Of a DNA stretch of 48,336 nucleotides, positions 27,853 to 36,884 are shown in pieces (position 1 is the first letter of the stretch; each line of letters begins with the position of its first letter). Source of the stretch: Pyrinomonadaceae bacterium (GTDB lineage Bacteria > Acidobacteriota > Blastocatellia > Pyrinomonadales > Pyrinomonadaceae); NCBI GenBank assembly GCA_019694345.1, contig JAIBCA010000162.1, positions 1 through 48,336 on the forward strand, read 5' to 3'. The notes beneath the pieces were generated by a model that worked only from the letters and a program-made list of their open reading frames with translations, did not search any database and was not told the DNA's origin. The translations under genes were made by a program, and so were the position numbers.

Positions 27853-28392
27853 ATGAATCCGAATGATCCGCAGTTTTGGATGATGATCGCCTCGATCATC
27901 ATCGCCATTTGCTTCATCGTAATGGCCGCCGCATTGATCGCGATCGCGTTGACGGTCAAGCGTGTAGTCGCGACCGTCAAACGGGTCGAGGAGCGGATCG
28001 ATCCGTTGATCACCAAGGTGGACGCGATCAGCGTTCAGGGCCGCGAGATATCGGTGCATTTTAACGAGATCTCGGCCAACCTCTCGACTGCGACCAAATA
28101 CCTTGCCGAATCTACCGAACTGATCAAGGAAGAAGTGGCCGATCTTCGAGTTTTGGTCGGACAAACCGCCATTACGGCAAAGGATAAGGTCGAAATGGTC
28201 AGCCGATCGATCGATCGTACGCACTCGCAGGTGCTGGACACGACGGAATTTGTTAATCAGAAGATCGTTGTTCCGGCTCGCGAGATCGCGGCGATCATGG
28301 CGGGCGTCAAAAAAGGGCTCGAGGTTCTTTTTGCACCGGCCCCTAAACAGATCGATCGGGTTTACGTTGATGACGAGATGTTCATCGGTTAA
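27853..28392 (+). CDS. DUF948-like membrane protein with coiled coil
   Basis: This 179-residue protein has an N-terminal membrane helix (MMIASIIIAICFIVMAAALI) followed by a long helical, probably coiled-coil region (about 35-150) in which hydrophobic residues recur every three or four positions (VKRVEERIDPLITKVDAIS, ISANLSTATKYLAESTELI). This is the layout of DUF948 proteins, which usually sit next to YtxH genes as here. The function is not known. The start has no Shine-Dalgarno site and probably relies on coupling with the upstream gene. A bidirectional terminator follows. Confidence 0.88.
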   Translation: MNPNDPQFWMMIASIIIAICFIVMAAALIAIALTVKRVVATVKRVEERIDPLITKVDAISVQGREISVHFNEISANLSTATKYLAESTELIKEEVADLRVLVGQTAITAKDKVEMVSRSIDRTHSQVLDTTEFVNQKIVVPAREIAAIMAGVKKGLEVLFAPAPKQIDRVYVDDEMFIG

Positions 28393-28420
28393 CCACTAAA
28401 GCTATTTTCAAACAGAGAAA

Positions 28421-28450
28421 AGGCCGCCGTAATTGGCGGCCTCTCTTCTT
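28421..28450. terminator. Bidirectional terminator
   Basis: AGGCCGCC (28421-28428) pairs with GGCGGCCT (28435-28442) across a six-base loop. T-rich sequence follows on both strands, serving the plus-strand DUF948-like gene and the minus-strand Spy-like gene. Confidence 0.88.
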
Positions 28451-28467
28451 TGCCAAGTTGTAACCGG

Positions 28468-29046
28468 TTAGTTGGATTTCGGTGTTTTGACCGTTTCCGC
28501 CGGTTTCGGCTGACGCAGTCCGCGGTCGGCCTTACGTTCCTCCATACGCTGACGCATTTCCTGTTTGCGGGTCTCGATCTTTGCCTTTTGTTCGGCGGTC
28601 AAGACGCCCATGATCTGCTCGTGAACAGCACGTCCCTTTTCCTGACGCTGTGTACGGATCGCCTCAAAACGCTCCTGCTGGGCGGTCGTCAATGTGCCGG
28701 TACGGTGTGCCATCATCAGGGTCCGCATTTCTTCGCGGGCCTCTGCTGAGGGCTTGTTGGCTGCCATGATCGACTGGATCTGCGTCTTTTGGGCGTCCGT
28801 GAGTTCGAGGCCATGGAGCATTCGGCCCATACCGCCGCCGCGACGCATTCCCGGGCCACCGCGATGGCCGGCCATTCCTCTGCGACCGAATTCACCCTGC
28901 CTCAACGCATGGCCGTCGCCCTTTCGGACCTTCTCGACCTTCTTTTCAGCCGGGACCGGCGTTTCCTGAGCCGTTGCCGCTACCGAGAATGCGGCTGTTG
29001 ATACTGCGATCGAGAGTACTGTAAAGAATTTGAACTTTAATGACAT
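28468..29046 (-). CDS. Spy/CpxP-like periplasmic protein with LTxxQ motifs
   Basis: This 192-residue protein has a signal peptide (ending ASVAATAQ-like, FSVAATAQ) and three copies of the LTxxQ motif typical of Spy and CpxP: LTDAQKTQIQ, LTTAQQERFE and LTAEQKAKIE. Spy and CpxP are helical periplasmic chaperones or stress-sensor modulators. Between the signal and the first LTxxQ is a Gly/Met/Arg/His-rich linker (HRGGPGMRRGGGMGRMLHG), suggestive of metal binding, as in CnrX/ZraP relatives; this is inference. The C-terminal 40 residues are highly charged. The Shine-Dalgarno AAGAGG precedes the ATG. It stands alone, divergent from dxs. Confidence 0.85.
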   Translation of the reverse strand: MSLKFKFFTVLSIAVSTAAFSVAATAQETPVPAEKKVEKVRKGDGHALRQGEFGRRGMAGHRGGPGMRRGGGMGRMLHGLELTDAQKTQIQSIMAANKPSAEAREEMRTLMMAHRTGTLTTAQQERFEAIRTQRQEKGRAVHEQIMGVLTAEQKAKIETRKQEMRQRMEERKADRGLRQPKPAETVKTPKSN

Positions 29047-29237
29047 TTTATTACCTCTTGAAAATTTATTTAGCTTTCGCCATCACTTCATTGGACGTCC
29101 GCACGCGGCGTTTGGTCGTAAGATTTTCGTGGATGTGTGTAAAGAAATGTAAATGCACATTGCTGAGGCAGCGAATATTCGTCAAGGAAAGTTCATTAAC
29201 ATTTGCATATTGCACAGCGAAAATGCGAAATTTAGGT

Positions 29238-29246
29238 GGTATAGCA
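29238..29246 (+). promoter_or_regulatory. Extended -10 box of dxs
   Basis: TGGTATAGC ends ten bases before the dxs ATG at 29257, predicting a leader of only a few bases. No Shine-Dalgarno sequence is present. Confidence 0.45.
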
Positions 29247-29256
29247 TTGTAGCCAG

Positions 29257-31185
29257 ATGAGATTCTTATCAGAGATAAATTCGCCGGCCGATCTTCGACA
29301 ATTAAAGGTCGAGGACCTCCAGGAGGTTGCCGACGAAGTTCGACAATTCATTATCGATACGTGTTCGCGTATCGGCGGGCATACAGGTGCCAGCCTCGGC
29401 GCCGTAGAACTCGCGGTTGCGATGCATTACGTATTTGATACTCCCAAGGATCGATTGGTTTGGGATGTTGGGCATCAGGCCTACGCCCACAAGATACTGA
29501 CCGGTCGCCGCGATCAGCTTCACACGATCAAACAGGAAGGCGGAATTTCGGGTTTTCTTCGGCGTGACGAGTCCGAGTACGACACCTTTGGTGCCGGCCA
29601 TGCCTCGACGTCGATCTCGGCCGGCCTTGGGATGGCGATCGCACGCGACAAGAAAGGTGAGGATTTTCACGTCTGCACACTGATCGGCGATTCGAGCCTT
29701 GCCGGCGGAATGGCGATGGAGGCGATCAATCAGGCCGGACATCTAAAATCGCGGCTCATCGTTTTGCTCAATGACAACGAGATGTCGATCGCTCCGGCGG
29801 TTGGCGCCTTGAGCCGGTATTTGAACCGGATCAAAGAAGCTCAGAGCTACCAGCATCTGAAGGAAGAGATCGGCGACGCTCTTGAGAGCGTTCCGGGGAT
29901 CGGGGGCTCACTTCGCCGTGCCGCCAAATCATTCAAGGACGCGATCGCCGCGGCAGTTCTCCCGGGGGCCTTGGTCAATGAGCTTGGCTTCAAATATATC
30001 GGCTATGTCGATGGACACAATGTTGCGATGCTCGTGCGGGCTCTGGAAGAAGCAAAAAAGGTCGACGACGGACCTGTTATTGTTCATGCGCTGACCACGA
30101 AAGGCAAGGGCTTTCCCAATCCGGAAAAGAACTACTACGCATACCATGCCACGGGACCATTTGACCCGAAGACCGGTTTGCCGTACCAGTCAAGCAAGGT
30201 GGCGGCGCCGTCATACACATCCGTTTTTGGCGAAACTATGTGTGAATTGATGGCGTCGGACGACAAGATCATAGCTCTGACCGCCGCGATGCCCGATGGT
30301 ACGGGCGTGGACAAAGTGCTTGATAAGTTCCCCGAAAGGGCGTTTGACGTCGGCATTGCCGAGCAGCATGCAGTTACCTTTTGCGCCGGAATGGCCTGCG
30401 AGGGGATGAAACCCGTCGCCGCGATTTATTCGACGTTTCTCCAACGCGGATTTGACCAAGTGATCCACGACGTTTGTCTTCAGGACCTTAATGTCACTTT
30501 GGCAATGGATCGTGCCGGCATTGTTGGGGCCGACGGGCCGACGCACCACGGCCTGCTCGACATCGCATATCTGCGCAGTTATCCGAACATCGTTCTGATG
30601 GCACCGAAGGACGAGGCTGAGATGCGCGATATGCTTTACACCGCGATCGAACACCCCGGGCCGGCGGCGATCCGCTATCCGCGAGGCAGCGGCCACGGCG
30701 TCGATATTTCCGCTCCGCCGAAACTTATTGAGGTCGGCAAGGGCGAGGTGCTCAGGCAAGGTAAGGACGTTGCGGTCATTGCTTACGGCTCAATGGTATA
30801 TCCGGCCGTAAACGCCGCCGAAAAGTTGGCGATGTCCGGCGTAAACGTTACGGTGGTAAATGCGCGCTTCGTAAAGCCGCTTGACGCGGAACTTATCCTT
30901 TCGATTGCCCGCGGATCGTCGCTGATCGTGACGGTCGAGGAAGCGTATCTCGCCGGCGGATTCGGGTCGGCGATAATGGAGCTCCTCGAGGAAAATGGCC
31001 TTCAGGACAAGGTCAAGGTTGTCAGAATGGGAGTCCCCGATGAAATTGTCAGCCATGGCGACCCGAATCGGTTGCTGGGTGATTACGGCCTGGATGCCGA
31101 CGGGATCCACAAACGGGTTTTAGGGTCGCTCGATGCGTTGAACGAAGAGCGGAATGGCGGCAGAAAGATGAGGGCCGTCAAGTAG
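29257..31185 (+). CDS. dxs: 1-Deoxy-D-xylulose-5-phosphate synthase
   Basis: DXS condenses pyruvate and glyceraldehyde 3-phosphate, opening the MEP isoprenoid pathway and supplying thiamin and pyridoxal precursors. The 642-residue sequence has the family blocks WDVGHQAYAHKILTGRR, GAGHASTSISAGLGMA, the ThDP/Mg motif GDSSLAGGMAMEAIN with NDN, YVDGHN, and in the second half FDVGIAEQHAVTFCAGMA (catalytic Glu) and RAGIVGADGPTHHGLLDIAYLR. The ThDP motif has GDS where many family members have GDG. The gene is followed after 16 bases by the DsbA-like gene on the same strand, so a shared transcript is likely although the functions are unrelated. Confidence 0.97.
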   Translation: MRFLSEINSPADLRQLKVEDLQEVADEVRQFIIDTCSRIGGHTGASLGAVELAVAMHYVFDTPKDRLVWDVGHQAYAHKILTGRRDQLHTIKQEGGISGFLRRDESEYDTFGAGHASTSISAGLGMAIARDKKGEDFHVCTLIGDSSLAGGMAMEAINQAGHLKSRLIVLLNDNEMSIAPAVGALSRYLNRIKEAQSYQHLKEEIGDALESVPGIGGSLRRAAKSFKDAIAAAVLPGALVNELGFKYIGYVDGHNVAMLVRALEEAKKVDDGPVIVHALTTKGKGFPNPEKNYYAYHATGPFDPKTGLPYQSSKVAAPSYTSVFGETMCELMASDDKIIALTAAMPDGTGVDKVLDKFPERAFDVGIAEQHAVTFCAGMACEGMKPVAAIYSTFLQRGFDQVIHDVCLQDLNVTLAMDRAGIVGADGPTHHGLLDIAYLRSYPNIVLMAPKDEAEMRDMLYTAIEHPGPAAIRYPRGSGHGVDISAPPKLIEVGKGEVLRQGKDVAVIAYGSMVYPAVNAAEKLAMSGVNVTVVNARFVKPLDAELILSIARGSSLIVTVEEAYLAGGFGSAIMELLEENGLQDKVKVVRMGVPDEIVSHGDPNRLLGDYGLDADGIHKRVLGSLDALNEERNGGRKMRAVK

Positions 31186-31201
31186 ACCCGATCGATAAAT
31201 A

Positions 31202-31963
31202 ATGAACAAACAGAATCAAAAAAAGAGTGGAATGCCGATAGCGATCATCGGTATTGTTTTGTTGCTGGTAGTTGGCGGCGGGATATATTTGGTCACCACG
31301 GGTAAGCAGGGGACGCCGCCGAAGGCGAATACTAACACTGCAAATGCGGCCAAGACGCCGGGAATTCCGGCAAATGCTCCTCTCGGAGCCCAGCCGCCGA
31401 ATCAGGCCGGTTCACCGACCGCATCTGTCACGGTCGAGGAATTTGCGGATTTTCAGTGCGGATCTTGCGCGGCGGCCAATCCGATAATGTCCGAGATCAA
31501 GTCAACCTATGGCAGCCGGATCAGATTCATTTTCCGGAATTATCCGTTGTCGATACCGGCGCATGACAAGGCGTATGAAGCGGCTGTTACCGCCGAGGCC
31601 GCCGGGATGCAGGGCAAGTTCTGGGAAATGCAAAATCAACTTTTCCTGAACCAGCAGACTTGGACCTCAAACCCGAATTACAAGCAGCTTTGGAACGAAT
31701 ACGCTCAAAAACTGGGTCTCGACCTCGCAAAATTGCAGTCGGACATCGCCGGGATCGCGGCCAAGGGCCGAGTGGACGCCGACCTCCAACGTGGCCGGGC
31801 ATTGAACGTAAATTCGACCCCGACCGTTTACATCAACGGCGTGTCGGTCCCTTTCACTGAGATGAAGGTCGAGAGCCTCAAACGAATAATCGACGCAGAG
31901 CTTGAAAAAGCGGCCTCGACGGCTCCTGCCGCAAAGCCCGCCTCCGAAAACACCAACAAGTGA
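31202..31963 (+). CDS. Membrane-anchored DsbA-like thiol oxidoreductase
   Basis: This 253-residue protein has an N-terminal transmembrane anchor (MPIAIIGIVLLLVVGGGIYLV), a Pro/Ala/Asn-rich linker (about 35-70), then a thioredoxin fold of the DsbA/BdbD (Thioredoxin_4) class. The active-site motif is FQCGSC (Cys86, Cys89) and the cis-Pro loop is NSTPTVYING. It probably introduces disulfides into exported proteins. The downstream VKOR gene overlaps its stop as GTGA, so the pair forms a DsbA/VKOR oxidation pathway, VKOR standing in for DsbB. The C-terminus is Ala/Pro-rich and low in complexity. It has no clear Shine-Dalgarno site. Confidence 0.92.
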   Translation: MNKQNQKKSGMPIAIIGIVLLLVVGGGIYLVTTGKQGTPPKANTNTANAAKTPGIPANAPLGAQPPNQAGSPTASVTVEEFADFQCGSCAAANPIMSEIKSTYGSRIRFIFRNYPLSIPAHDKAYEAAVTAEAAGMQGKFWEMQNQLFLNQQTWTSNPNYKQLWNEYAQKLGLDLAKLQSDIAGIAAKGRVDADLQRGRALNVNSTPTVYINGVSVPFTEMKVESLKRIIDAELEKAASTAPAAKPASENTNK

Positions 31964-32436
31964 GCGACACCGACACCCTGATAATTGACACGGTCAACAA
32001 ACCCGGATGGCTGCCCGCAATGGCGGCCATTCTGGCCTTGGTCGGAGTTGCTGATTCGGTCTATCTGACCGCTCACCACTACACCGCCGAACCGGTCCCG
32101 TGCAGCGTGATCGAAGGTTGCGAACAAGTTTTGACGAGCAATTACGCCGAGATCGCCGGCATTCCCCTCGCTGCCTTCGGTGCGGCTGCATATTTCGTCG
32201 CCTTTTCGCTCGCAATCCTTACCGCTTACGGCTATCGCTACGTCTGGAAGCTGTACGGTGTTCAAACCACCATCATGGCCATCTTTTCCGGGTGGCTGAT
32301 CTACGTGCAGGGAGCCATTATCGGAGCTTTCTGCCAGTTTTGCCTGCTGTCGGCGATAACGAGCATTTCACTCTTCGGCATTTACCTGTTTTCATGGTTC
32401 AAAAATCGGCGTTCGCTTGTCCAACCGCCTGCCTGA
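31960..32436 (+). CDS. Vitamin K epoxide reductase-family quinone oxidoreductase
   Basis: This 158-residue inner-membrane protein has four hydrophobic helices and both VKOR cysteine pairs: the loop pair Cys48 and Cys54 (PCSVIEGCEQV) and the active-site pair Cys125 and Cys128 (FCQFC). Bacterial VKOR reoxidises DsbA-type proteins and passes electrons to quinone, replacing DsbB. It starts at a GTG that overlaps the stop of the DsbA-like gene by four bases, so the two are translated together. Unlike many bacterial homologues it carries no fused thioredoxin domain; the adjacent gene supplies it. A T-run follows the stop but I see no stem for a terminator. Confidence 0.94.
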   Translation: MSDTDTLIIDTVNKPGWLPAMAAILALVGVADSVYLTAHHYTAEPVPCSVIEGCEQVLTSNYAEIAGIPLAAFGAAAYFVAFSLAILTAYGYRYVWKLYGVQTTIMAIFSGWLIYVQGAIIGAFCQFCLLSAITSISLFGIYLFSWFKNRRSLVQPPA

Positions 32437-32497
32437 ATCCATTTTTTTTATTGCATCGAATTCAACTTTGGACGTCGAAAAGCTTCGGCAATTCGAC

Positions 32498-32526
32498 TTG
32501 AAATTTGAAGCGCAAATAGGTTAGCT
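32498..32526 (+). promoter_or_regulatory. Promoter of the sigma/anti-sigma operon
   Basis: TTGAAA (32498-32503), a 17-base spacer and TTAGCT (32521-32526) make a moderate sigma70-type promoter upstream of the GTG at 32560. Confidence 0.4.
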
Positions 32527-32559
32527 TAGAGAATTAAATACGCTCACTGCGAATAAATA

Positions 32560-33120
32560 GTGACTCAAGCAATCTTACATCGCATCGCATCGGGTGACCG
32601 AACTGCCGTTCAGGACTGCCTGTCCAAATACGGCGGCCTTGTTTGGTCGATCGCACGGAAATTGCTCAGGAATTCGGACGAAGCCGAAGACGCTGTGCAG
32701 GAAGTATTTGTTGATATCTGGAAGAACGCCGGCCGTTTTGACGAATCACAAGCGTCTGAAACGACTTTCATCGCAATGATCGCCCGCCGCCGCATCATCG
32801 ACCGAATCAGATACTCGACCAGACGGATCTCGGCCGATTCATTGGACGACGTCCTACTTGAACCGTTTACGCGGGCGGACAAGGCGATGCAGATGAGCGT
32901 TGAGGCTAATGAAGCGGCCGAGGCCATGAGGAAGCTGAGGCCCGAGCAGCAGCAAGTTTTGCGGCTGTCAATAATTCAGGGTATGTCGCATCAAGAGATC
33001 GCTGATGCCACGGGTATGCCGATCGGCACGGTCAAAACCCACGCTCGCCGTGGTTTAATGCAGGTTAGAGAGAATTTAGGTCTTGGCAAAGCGGACCGCT
33101 TGAAGGAGGTGTCGATATGA
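32560..33120 (+). CDS. ECF RNA polymerase sigma factor (SigK-like)
   Basis: This 186-residue sigma factor has the two ECF regions only. Region 2 (about 10-90) includes AVQDCLSKYGGLVWSIARKLLRNSDEAEDAVQEVFVDIWKNA-type sequence and the RRRIIDRIR helix. Region 4 (about 125-180) holds the helix-turn-helix IIQGMSHQEIADATGMPIGTVKTHARRGLMQ. Together with an RskA-type anti-sigma gene coupled by ATGA, it resembles the SigK/RskA systems that respond to envelope redox or stress signals. The start is GTG; no ATG lies nearby in frame, and there is no Shine-Dalgarno site. The downstream M16 peptidase is a candidate target but not shown. Confidence 0.94.
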   Translation: MTQAILHRIASGDRTAVQDCLSKYGGLVWSIARKLLRNSDEAEDAVQEVFVDIWKNAGRFDESQASETTFIAMIARRRIIDRIRYSTRRISADSLDDVLLEPFTRADKAMQMSVEANEAAEAMRKLRPEQQQVLRLSIIQGMSHQEIADATGMPIGTVKTHARRGLMQVRENLGLGKADRLKEVSI

Positions 33121-33977
33121 ACAAGGAAATACAGGAATCATTGATCGACCTTCACTTACAAAGGGCCGTTTTTGGGTTGGACGCTGACGAGAAGCAAACT
33201 TTCGAGTCGCTGCTTGCCGACGCCGGCGTCGGTTTGGACGATTCGTTCGATCTCGCCGCTGCCGCGGTCGGGCTCATCGATCTCCAGATCGATGAACCGC
33301 TGCCGCCGCACCTTCAAGCTCGGGTCATCGCATCGGCCGACGAGTATTTTGCGTCGACAGCCGCTGAAAATGAAACGGTGGACGAGGACGATTTTCAAAA
33401 GGTCCTGACGTTTGAACCCAAGCGTTCGTGGAGTTGGTTGGGATGGGCTTTCGCCGCGGTGGCATGCGTCGCTTTGGCGGCAAACATTTGGGTCACCAGG
33501 ATCGCCCCAGCCGAGGTTGCCGGTCCGACCAAGACGCCGGAAAAGACGCCTGTGAAATTGACTCCCGAGCAGGAGTTGGCTCAGCTTTTGGCTTCGCAGG
33601 CATCGCTCGTAAAGGCGAATTTTGGTGTCGGAAACGTAAAGGAACTAAAGGATGTCGGCGGCGATGTCGTCTGGAGCGACGAAAAGCAGACCGGCTTTAT
33701 GCGATTGCGTGGCCTCCCGGTCAATGATAAGACGAAAGAGACCTATCAGCTCTGGATATTCGACAAAACGCAAGACAAGGCTACACCTATCGACGGCGGT
33801 ACCTTCGACGTTGATAAGAATGGCGAGGTCATCGTACCGATCGATGCCAAACTCAAGGCTCTGGGCCCTGAGCTATTTGCCATCACGATCGAGAAACCTG
33901 GTGGCGTGGTCGTTTCAAAGCGTGAGAAGATCGCGGCTCTTGCAAAGGTTGAGACCCAATCCAAAACTAACACGTAA
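33117..33977 (+). CDS. RskA-family anti-sigma factor
   Basis: This 286-residue protein has an N-terminal cytoplasmic sigma-binding domain (about 1-100), one membrane helix (about 101-122, WLGWAFAAVACVALAANIWV) and a periplasmic RskA C-terminal domain (about 145-280) with the usual GFMRLRGLPVNDKTKETYQLW block. The N-terminal domain contains no cysteine, so it lacks the zinc HxxxCxxC motif of many anti-sigma factors. The ATG overlaps the sigma stop as ATGA, which fixes a 1:1 ratio of the two proteins. Release of the sigma factor would need proteolysis or a signal in the periplasm; no site-1 protease gene is adjacent. Confidence 0.93.
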   Translation: MNKEIQESLIDLHLQRAVFGLDADEKQTFESLLADAGVGLDDSFDLAAAAVGLIDLQIDEPLPPHLQARVIASADEYFASTAAENETVDEDDFQKVLTFEPKRSWSWLGWAFAAVACVALAANIWVTRIAPAEVAGPTKTPEKTPVKLTPEQELAQLLASQASLVKANFGVGNVKELKDVGGDVVWSDEKQTGFMRLRGLPVNDKTKETYQLWIFDKTQDKATPIDGGTFDVDKNGEVIVPIDAKLKALGPELFAITIEKPGGVVVSKREKIAALAKVETQSKTNT

Positions 33978-33999
33978 CCGTAGTAGTTCACATGATCTC

Positions 34000-34036
34000 G
34001 GATGACTGTTTTTGCGTATTCGCAGATCGGTCATCC
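34000..34036 (+). promoter_or_regulatory. Two-tier hairpin between anti-sigma and M16 genes
   Basis: GGATGAC (34000-34006) pairs with GTCATCC (34030-34036), and inside it TGCG (34013-34016) with CGCA (34021-34024). It lies 42 bases before the M16 start and lacks a T-tract. It may be an attenuator or a processing site. Confidence 0.35.
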
Positions 34037-34077
34037 ATTTGTATTTCACAAACTTCGCTTTTTTAGAGGAGAATCTA

Positions 34078-36858
34078 ATGCTGTACCGTTCTGCTTTGCT
34101 TTTCTTGCTTTCTATCTTTTTGGTCATGCCTAAAACCCTGCTGGCCCAGTCGGCCGAAAAGTTACCGCCGATCAAGGTGGCCGAATACAAATTGGACAAC
34201 GGTCTTCGGGTCATCTTTCATCAGGACAGATCGACACCGGTGGTGGCCGTCAATGTCTGGTACCACGTCGGTTCGAAAAATGAGGCCGCCGGCAAGACCG
34301 GTTTCGCGCATCTTTTTGAACACATGATGTTCCAGGGATCGAGGAATTACGACACCGACTACTTCACACCGCTGCAGGAAGCCGGCGGCAGCATCAACGG
34401 GACGACCAATCAGGACCGCACTTATTATTACGAAACGGTGCCGTCAAATTTCCTTGAGTTGGCGCTTTTCCTCGAGGCTGACCGCATGGGCGGGCTGCTC
34501 GAGGCGATGACCCAGGAGAAACTCGATAATCAGCGTGATGTCGTTAAGAACGAACGCCGTCAGCGTGTCGATAATCAGCCCTATGGGACCGCCTTTGAAA
34601 AGATCGGCGAAATAATGTTCCCGAAGGGGCATCCGTACAATTGGACGACCATCGGCTCGCTTGAGGACCTTCAGGCAGCGTCAATGGACGACGTCAAGTC
34701 GTTCTTTCGTCAATACTATACGCCGAACAACGCCGTGTTGGTGCTGTCGGGTGATTTTGACGAAAAGCAGGCAAAGCGTTGGATCAAGCAATATTTTGGC
34801 CGTATCGCCCGCGGCGATGAGATCATACGGCCGAATCCGGCAATGCCGAAATTGGACAAAGAGATCCGCACGACGATCGACGACCCGCTTGCTCCGCTGC
34901 CCCGGCGTTACTTGGTCTGGCATGGCGTCCGGCAGTATTCTCCGGACGAGGCCGCTCTCGACATACTCGGCAATATTCTGTCGTCGGGCAGAGGTTCGAG
35001 GCTGCAGAGTAATCTGATCTACGGCAAGGAAATGGCTCAGCAGGTCGGAGCCTCGAACGGTACTAACGAGATCGCAGGCCTGTTTCAGATCTCAGCAACG
35101 GCTCGCCCCGGCAAGTCATTGGACGACATCGAAAAAGAGATCCTAAGCGAGGTCGAGCGAATCAAGAAAGTTCCGCCGACGGCCGATGAACTCGCGCGTG
35201 CCCGCAACACTATCGAATCACAGACGATCTACGGCCTTCAGACAGTTTTGGGCAAGGGCGGACAGATCAGCACGTTTGCCGGATATCTCGGCACCCCGAA
35301 CTACTTTCAGGCCGATCTGGACCGATACGCCAAGGTGACGCCGGCTGACATTCAACGTGTCGCGAATGCTTACCTCGGTTCGAACCGGCTGGTGATGACC
35401 TATAACCCCAAACGCGCCGAGGGCCAACGCGGAAATAGCTCCGCCAATCAGCCAACGTCCGTTAGATCGGAAAAGAAGGATCAGGCAAAGATAGATGCTC
35501 AAGCCGCGAAATTGCCAAAGGCCGGACCGGACCCCAAACTTTCTTTACCTGCGATCGAAAAAACAAAACTCGCAAATGGCCTTGAGGTTTGGATGGTCGA
35601 GCAAAAGGAATTACCGATAGTCTCGATGAACCTCGTTCTGCGGTCGGGAGCGGCAAACGAGCCGGATGACCGCACCGGTGTGAGCGGCCTGACCACAAGC
35701 CTGCTGGACGATGGCACCAAGTCGCGAACGGCGGTCGACATCGCAAACCAGCTGCAGTCGATCGGGGCGTCGGTCAATGCGGGCGGCAATTACGATTCGA
35801 CAAACGTTTCGATGCAGACCCTGACCAAGAATTTGGATAAGGCCCTCGAGATCCTTTCGGACGTTATCGTCAACCCGATCTTTCCGACAGGCGAACTTGA
35901 AAGCCTCAGGGCACGGTCGCTGATCGGCCTGCGTCAGCAAAAGGCCAATCCGAACGCCATCGCAAACGTCGCCTACAACAAAGTGCTGTACGGTGATCAT
36001 CCCTACGGCCGTGATAACACCGAGGCGACGCTAAAAGCGATCACCCGCGACGACATCGTCAAATACTACTCCAACACGTTTCGGCCCAATAATGGCGTTT
36101 TGATCGCTGTTGGCGACATTAACAAGGCCGACCTCAAGCAGAAATTAGAGCGTGCGTTTGCCGACTGGAAACCGAGCGAGGGAACTTCCAAACCGCTTCC
36201 GCCAGCCAAGCCGATCGACAAGACCGCGATCTACCTGATCGACCGGCCGAACTCGGCCCAGTCAGTTGTTTCGATCGGCCAAGTCGGGATCGACCGAATG
36301 AATCCCGACTATTTCCCGGTCGTCGTAATGAACTCGATACTTGGCGGAGCCATCACATCCCGCATAAGCATGAACCTCCGCGAGGACAAGGGTTATACCT
36401 ACGGTGCGAATAGCATTTGGCAGTATCGTCGCGGCGTCGGGCCGTTCCGTGCCGGCGGCGACATCCAGACCGCGGTTACGAAAGAGGCGGTCGTCGAGTT
36501 TATGAAGGAACTTAACGGCATTCGCGGTGCTATCCCGATAACGGCCAAGGAGCTCGACTACAACAAACAGAGCCTGATCCGGCGATATCCGGCCGGATTT
36601 GAAACTGTCGGCGGAATGTCGAATCAGCTTGCAAATCTTGTGATATATGGGCTGCCTGATAGTTATTTCAATGACTATATCGGCAAGATCAATTCGGTCA
36701 CTCTGGCCGATGTTGAACGAGCGGCAAAGACCTACCTTGATCCTTCAAAGATGGCGATCGTCATTGTCGGCGACCGCAAAGTGATCGAACCGGGCCTGAA
36801 AGAACTAGGATATCCGCTATTCATCCTCGACTCGGACGGCAACCCGGTCGGCCAGTAG
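34078..36858 (+). CDS. Two-domain M16 (insulinase-family) zinc peptidase, exported
   Basis: This 926-residue protein starts after a strong Shine-Dalgarno site (AGAGGAG) with a signal peptide (LYRSALLFLLSIFLVMPKTL), so it acts in the periplasm or at the outer membrane. The N-terminal half carries the inverted zinc motif HLFEH (His78, Glu81, His82) and the downstream Glu ligand region KNERRQRVDN. The C-terminal half (from about residue 510, TKLANGLEVWMVEQKELPI) has the same fold but no HxxEH, as in processing-peptidase pairs where one half is inactive. The second-half RxxY-type region includes EDKGYTYGANS. These enzymes degrade short peptides or process exported proteins. It could be a target of the sigma factor upstream. 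Confidence 0.94.
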   Translation: MLYRSALLFLLSIFLVMPKTLLAQSAEKLPPIKVAEYKLDNGLRVIFHQDRSTPVVAVNVWYHVGSKNEAAGKTGFAHLFEHMMFQGSRNYDTDYFTPLQEAGGSINGTTNQDRTYYYETVPSNFLELALFLEADRMGGLLEAMTQEKLDNQRDVVKNERRQRVDNQPYGTAFEKIGEIMFPKGHPYNWTTIGSLEDLQAASMDDVKSFFRQYYTPNNAVLVLSGDFDEKQAKRWIKQYFGRIARGDEIIRPNPAMPKLDKEIRTTIDDPLAPLPRRYLVWHGVRQYSPDEAALDILGNILSSGRGSRLQSNLIYGKEMAQQVGASNGTNEIAGLFQISATARPGKSLDDIEKEILSEVERIKKVPPTADELARARNTIESQTIYGLQTVLGKGGQISTFAGYLGTPNYFQADLDRYAKVTPADIQRVANAYLGSNRLVMTYNPKRAEGQRGNSSANQPTSVRSEKKDQAKIDAQAAKLPKAGPDPKLSLPAIEKTKLANGLEVWMVEQKELPIVSMNLVLRSGAANEPDDRTGVSGLTTSLLDDGTKSRTAVDIANQLQSIGASVNAGGNYDSTNVSMQTLTKNLDKALEILSDVIVNPIFPTGELESLRARSLIGLRQQKANPNAIANVAYNKVLYGDHPYGRDNTEATLKAITRDDIVKYYSNTFRPNNGVLIAVGDINKADLKQKLERAFADWKPSEGTSKPLPPAKPIDKTAIYLIDRPNSAQSVVSIGQVGIDRMNPDYFPVVVMNSILGGAITSRISMNLREDKGYTYGANSIWQYRRGVGPFRAGGDIQTAVTKEAVVEFMKELNGIRGAIPITAKELDYNKQSLIRRYPAGFETVGGMSNQLANLVIYGLPDSYFNDYIGKINSVTLADVERAAKTYLDPSKMAIVIVGDRKVIEPGLKELGYPLFILDSDGNPVGQ

Positions 36859-36884
36859 CACCATACACTCCCATGATCGAGTAA

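Noticed and set aside
28468..29046. Met/Gly/His-rich linker of the Spy-like protein as proof of metal sensing
   Set aside because: The linker is suggestive only; no complete metal-ligand set as in ZraP or CnrX can be assigned.
29040..29252. Plus-strand open frame between the Spy-like gene and dxs
   Set aside because: It covers the divergent promoter region, and its Cys/Arg-rich translation resembles no protein.
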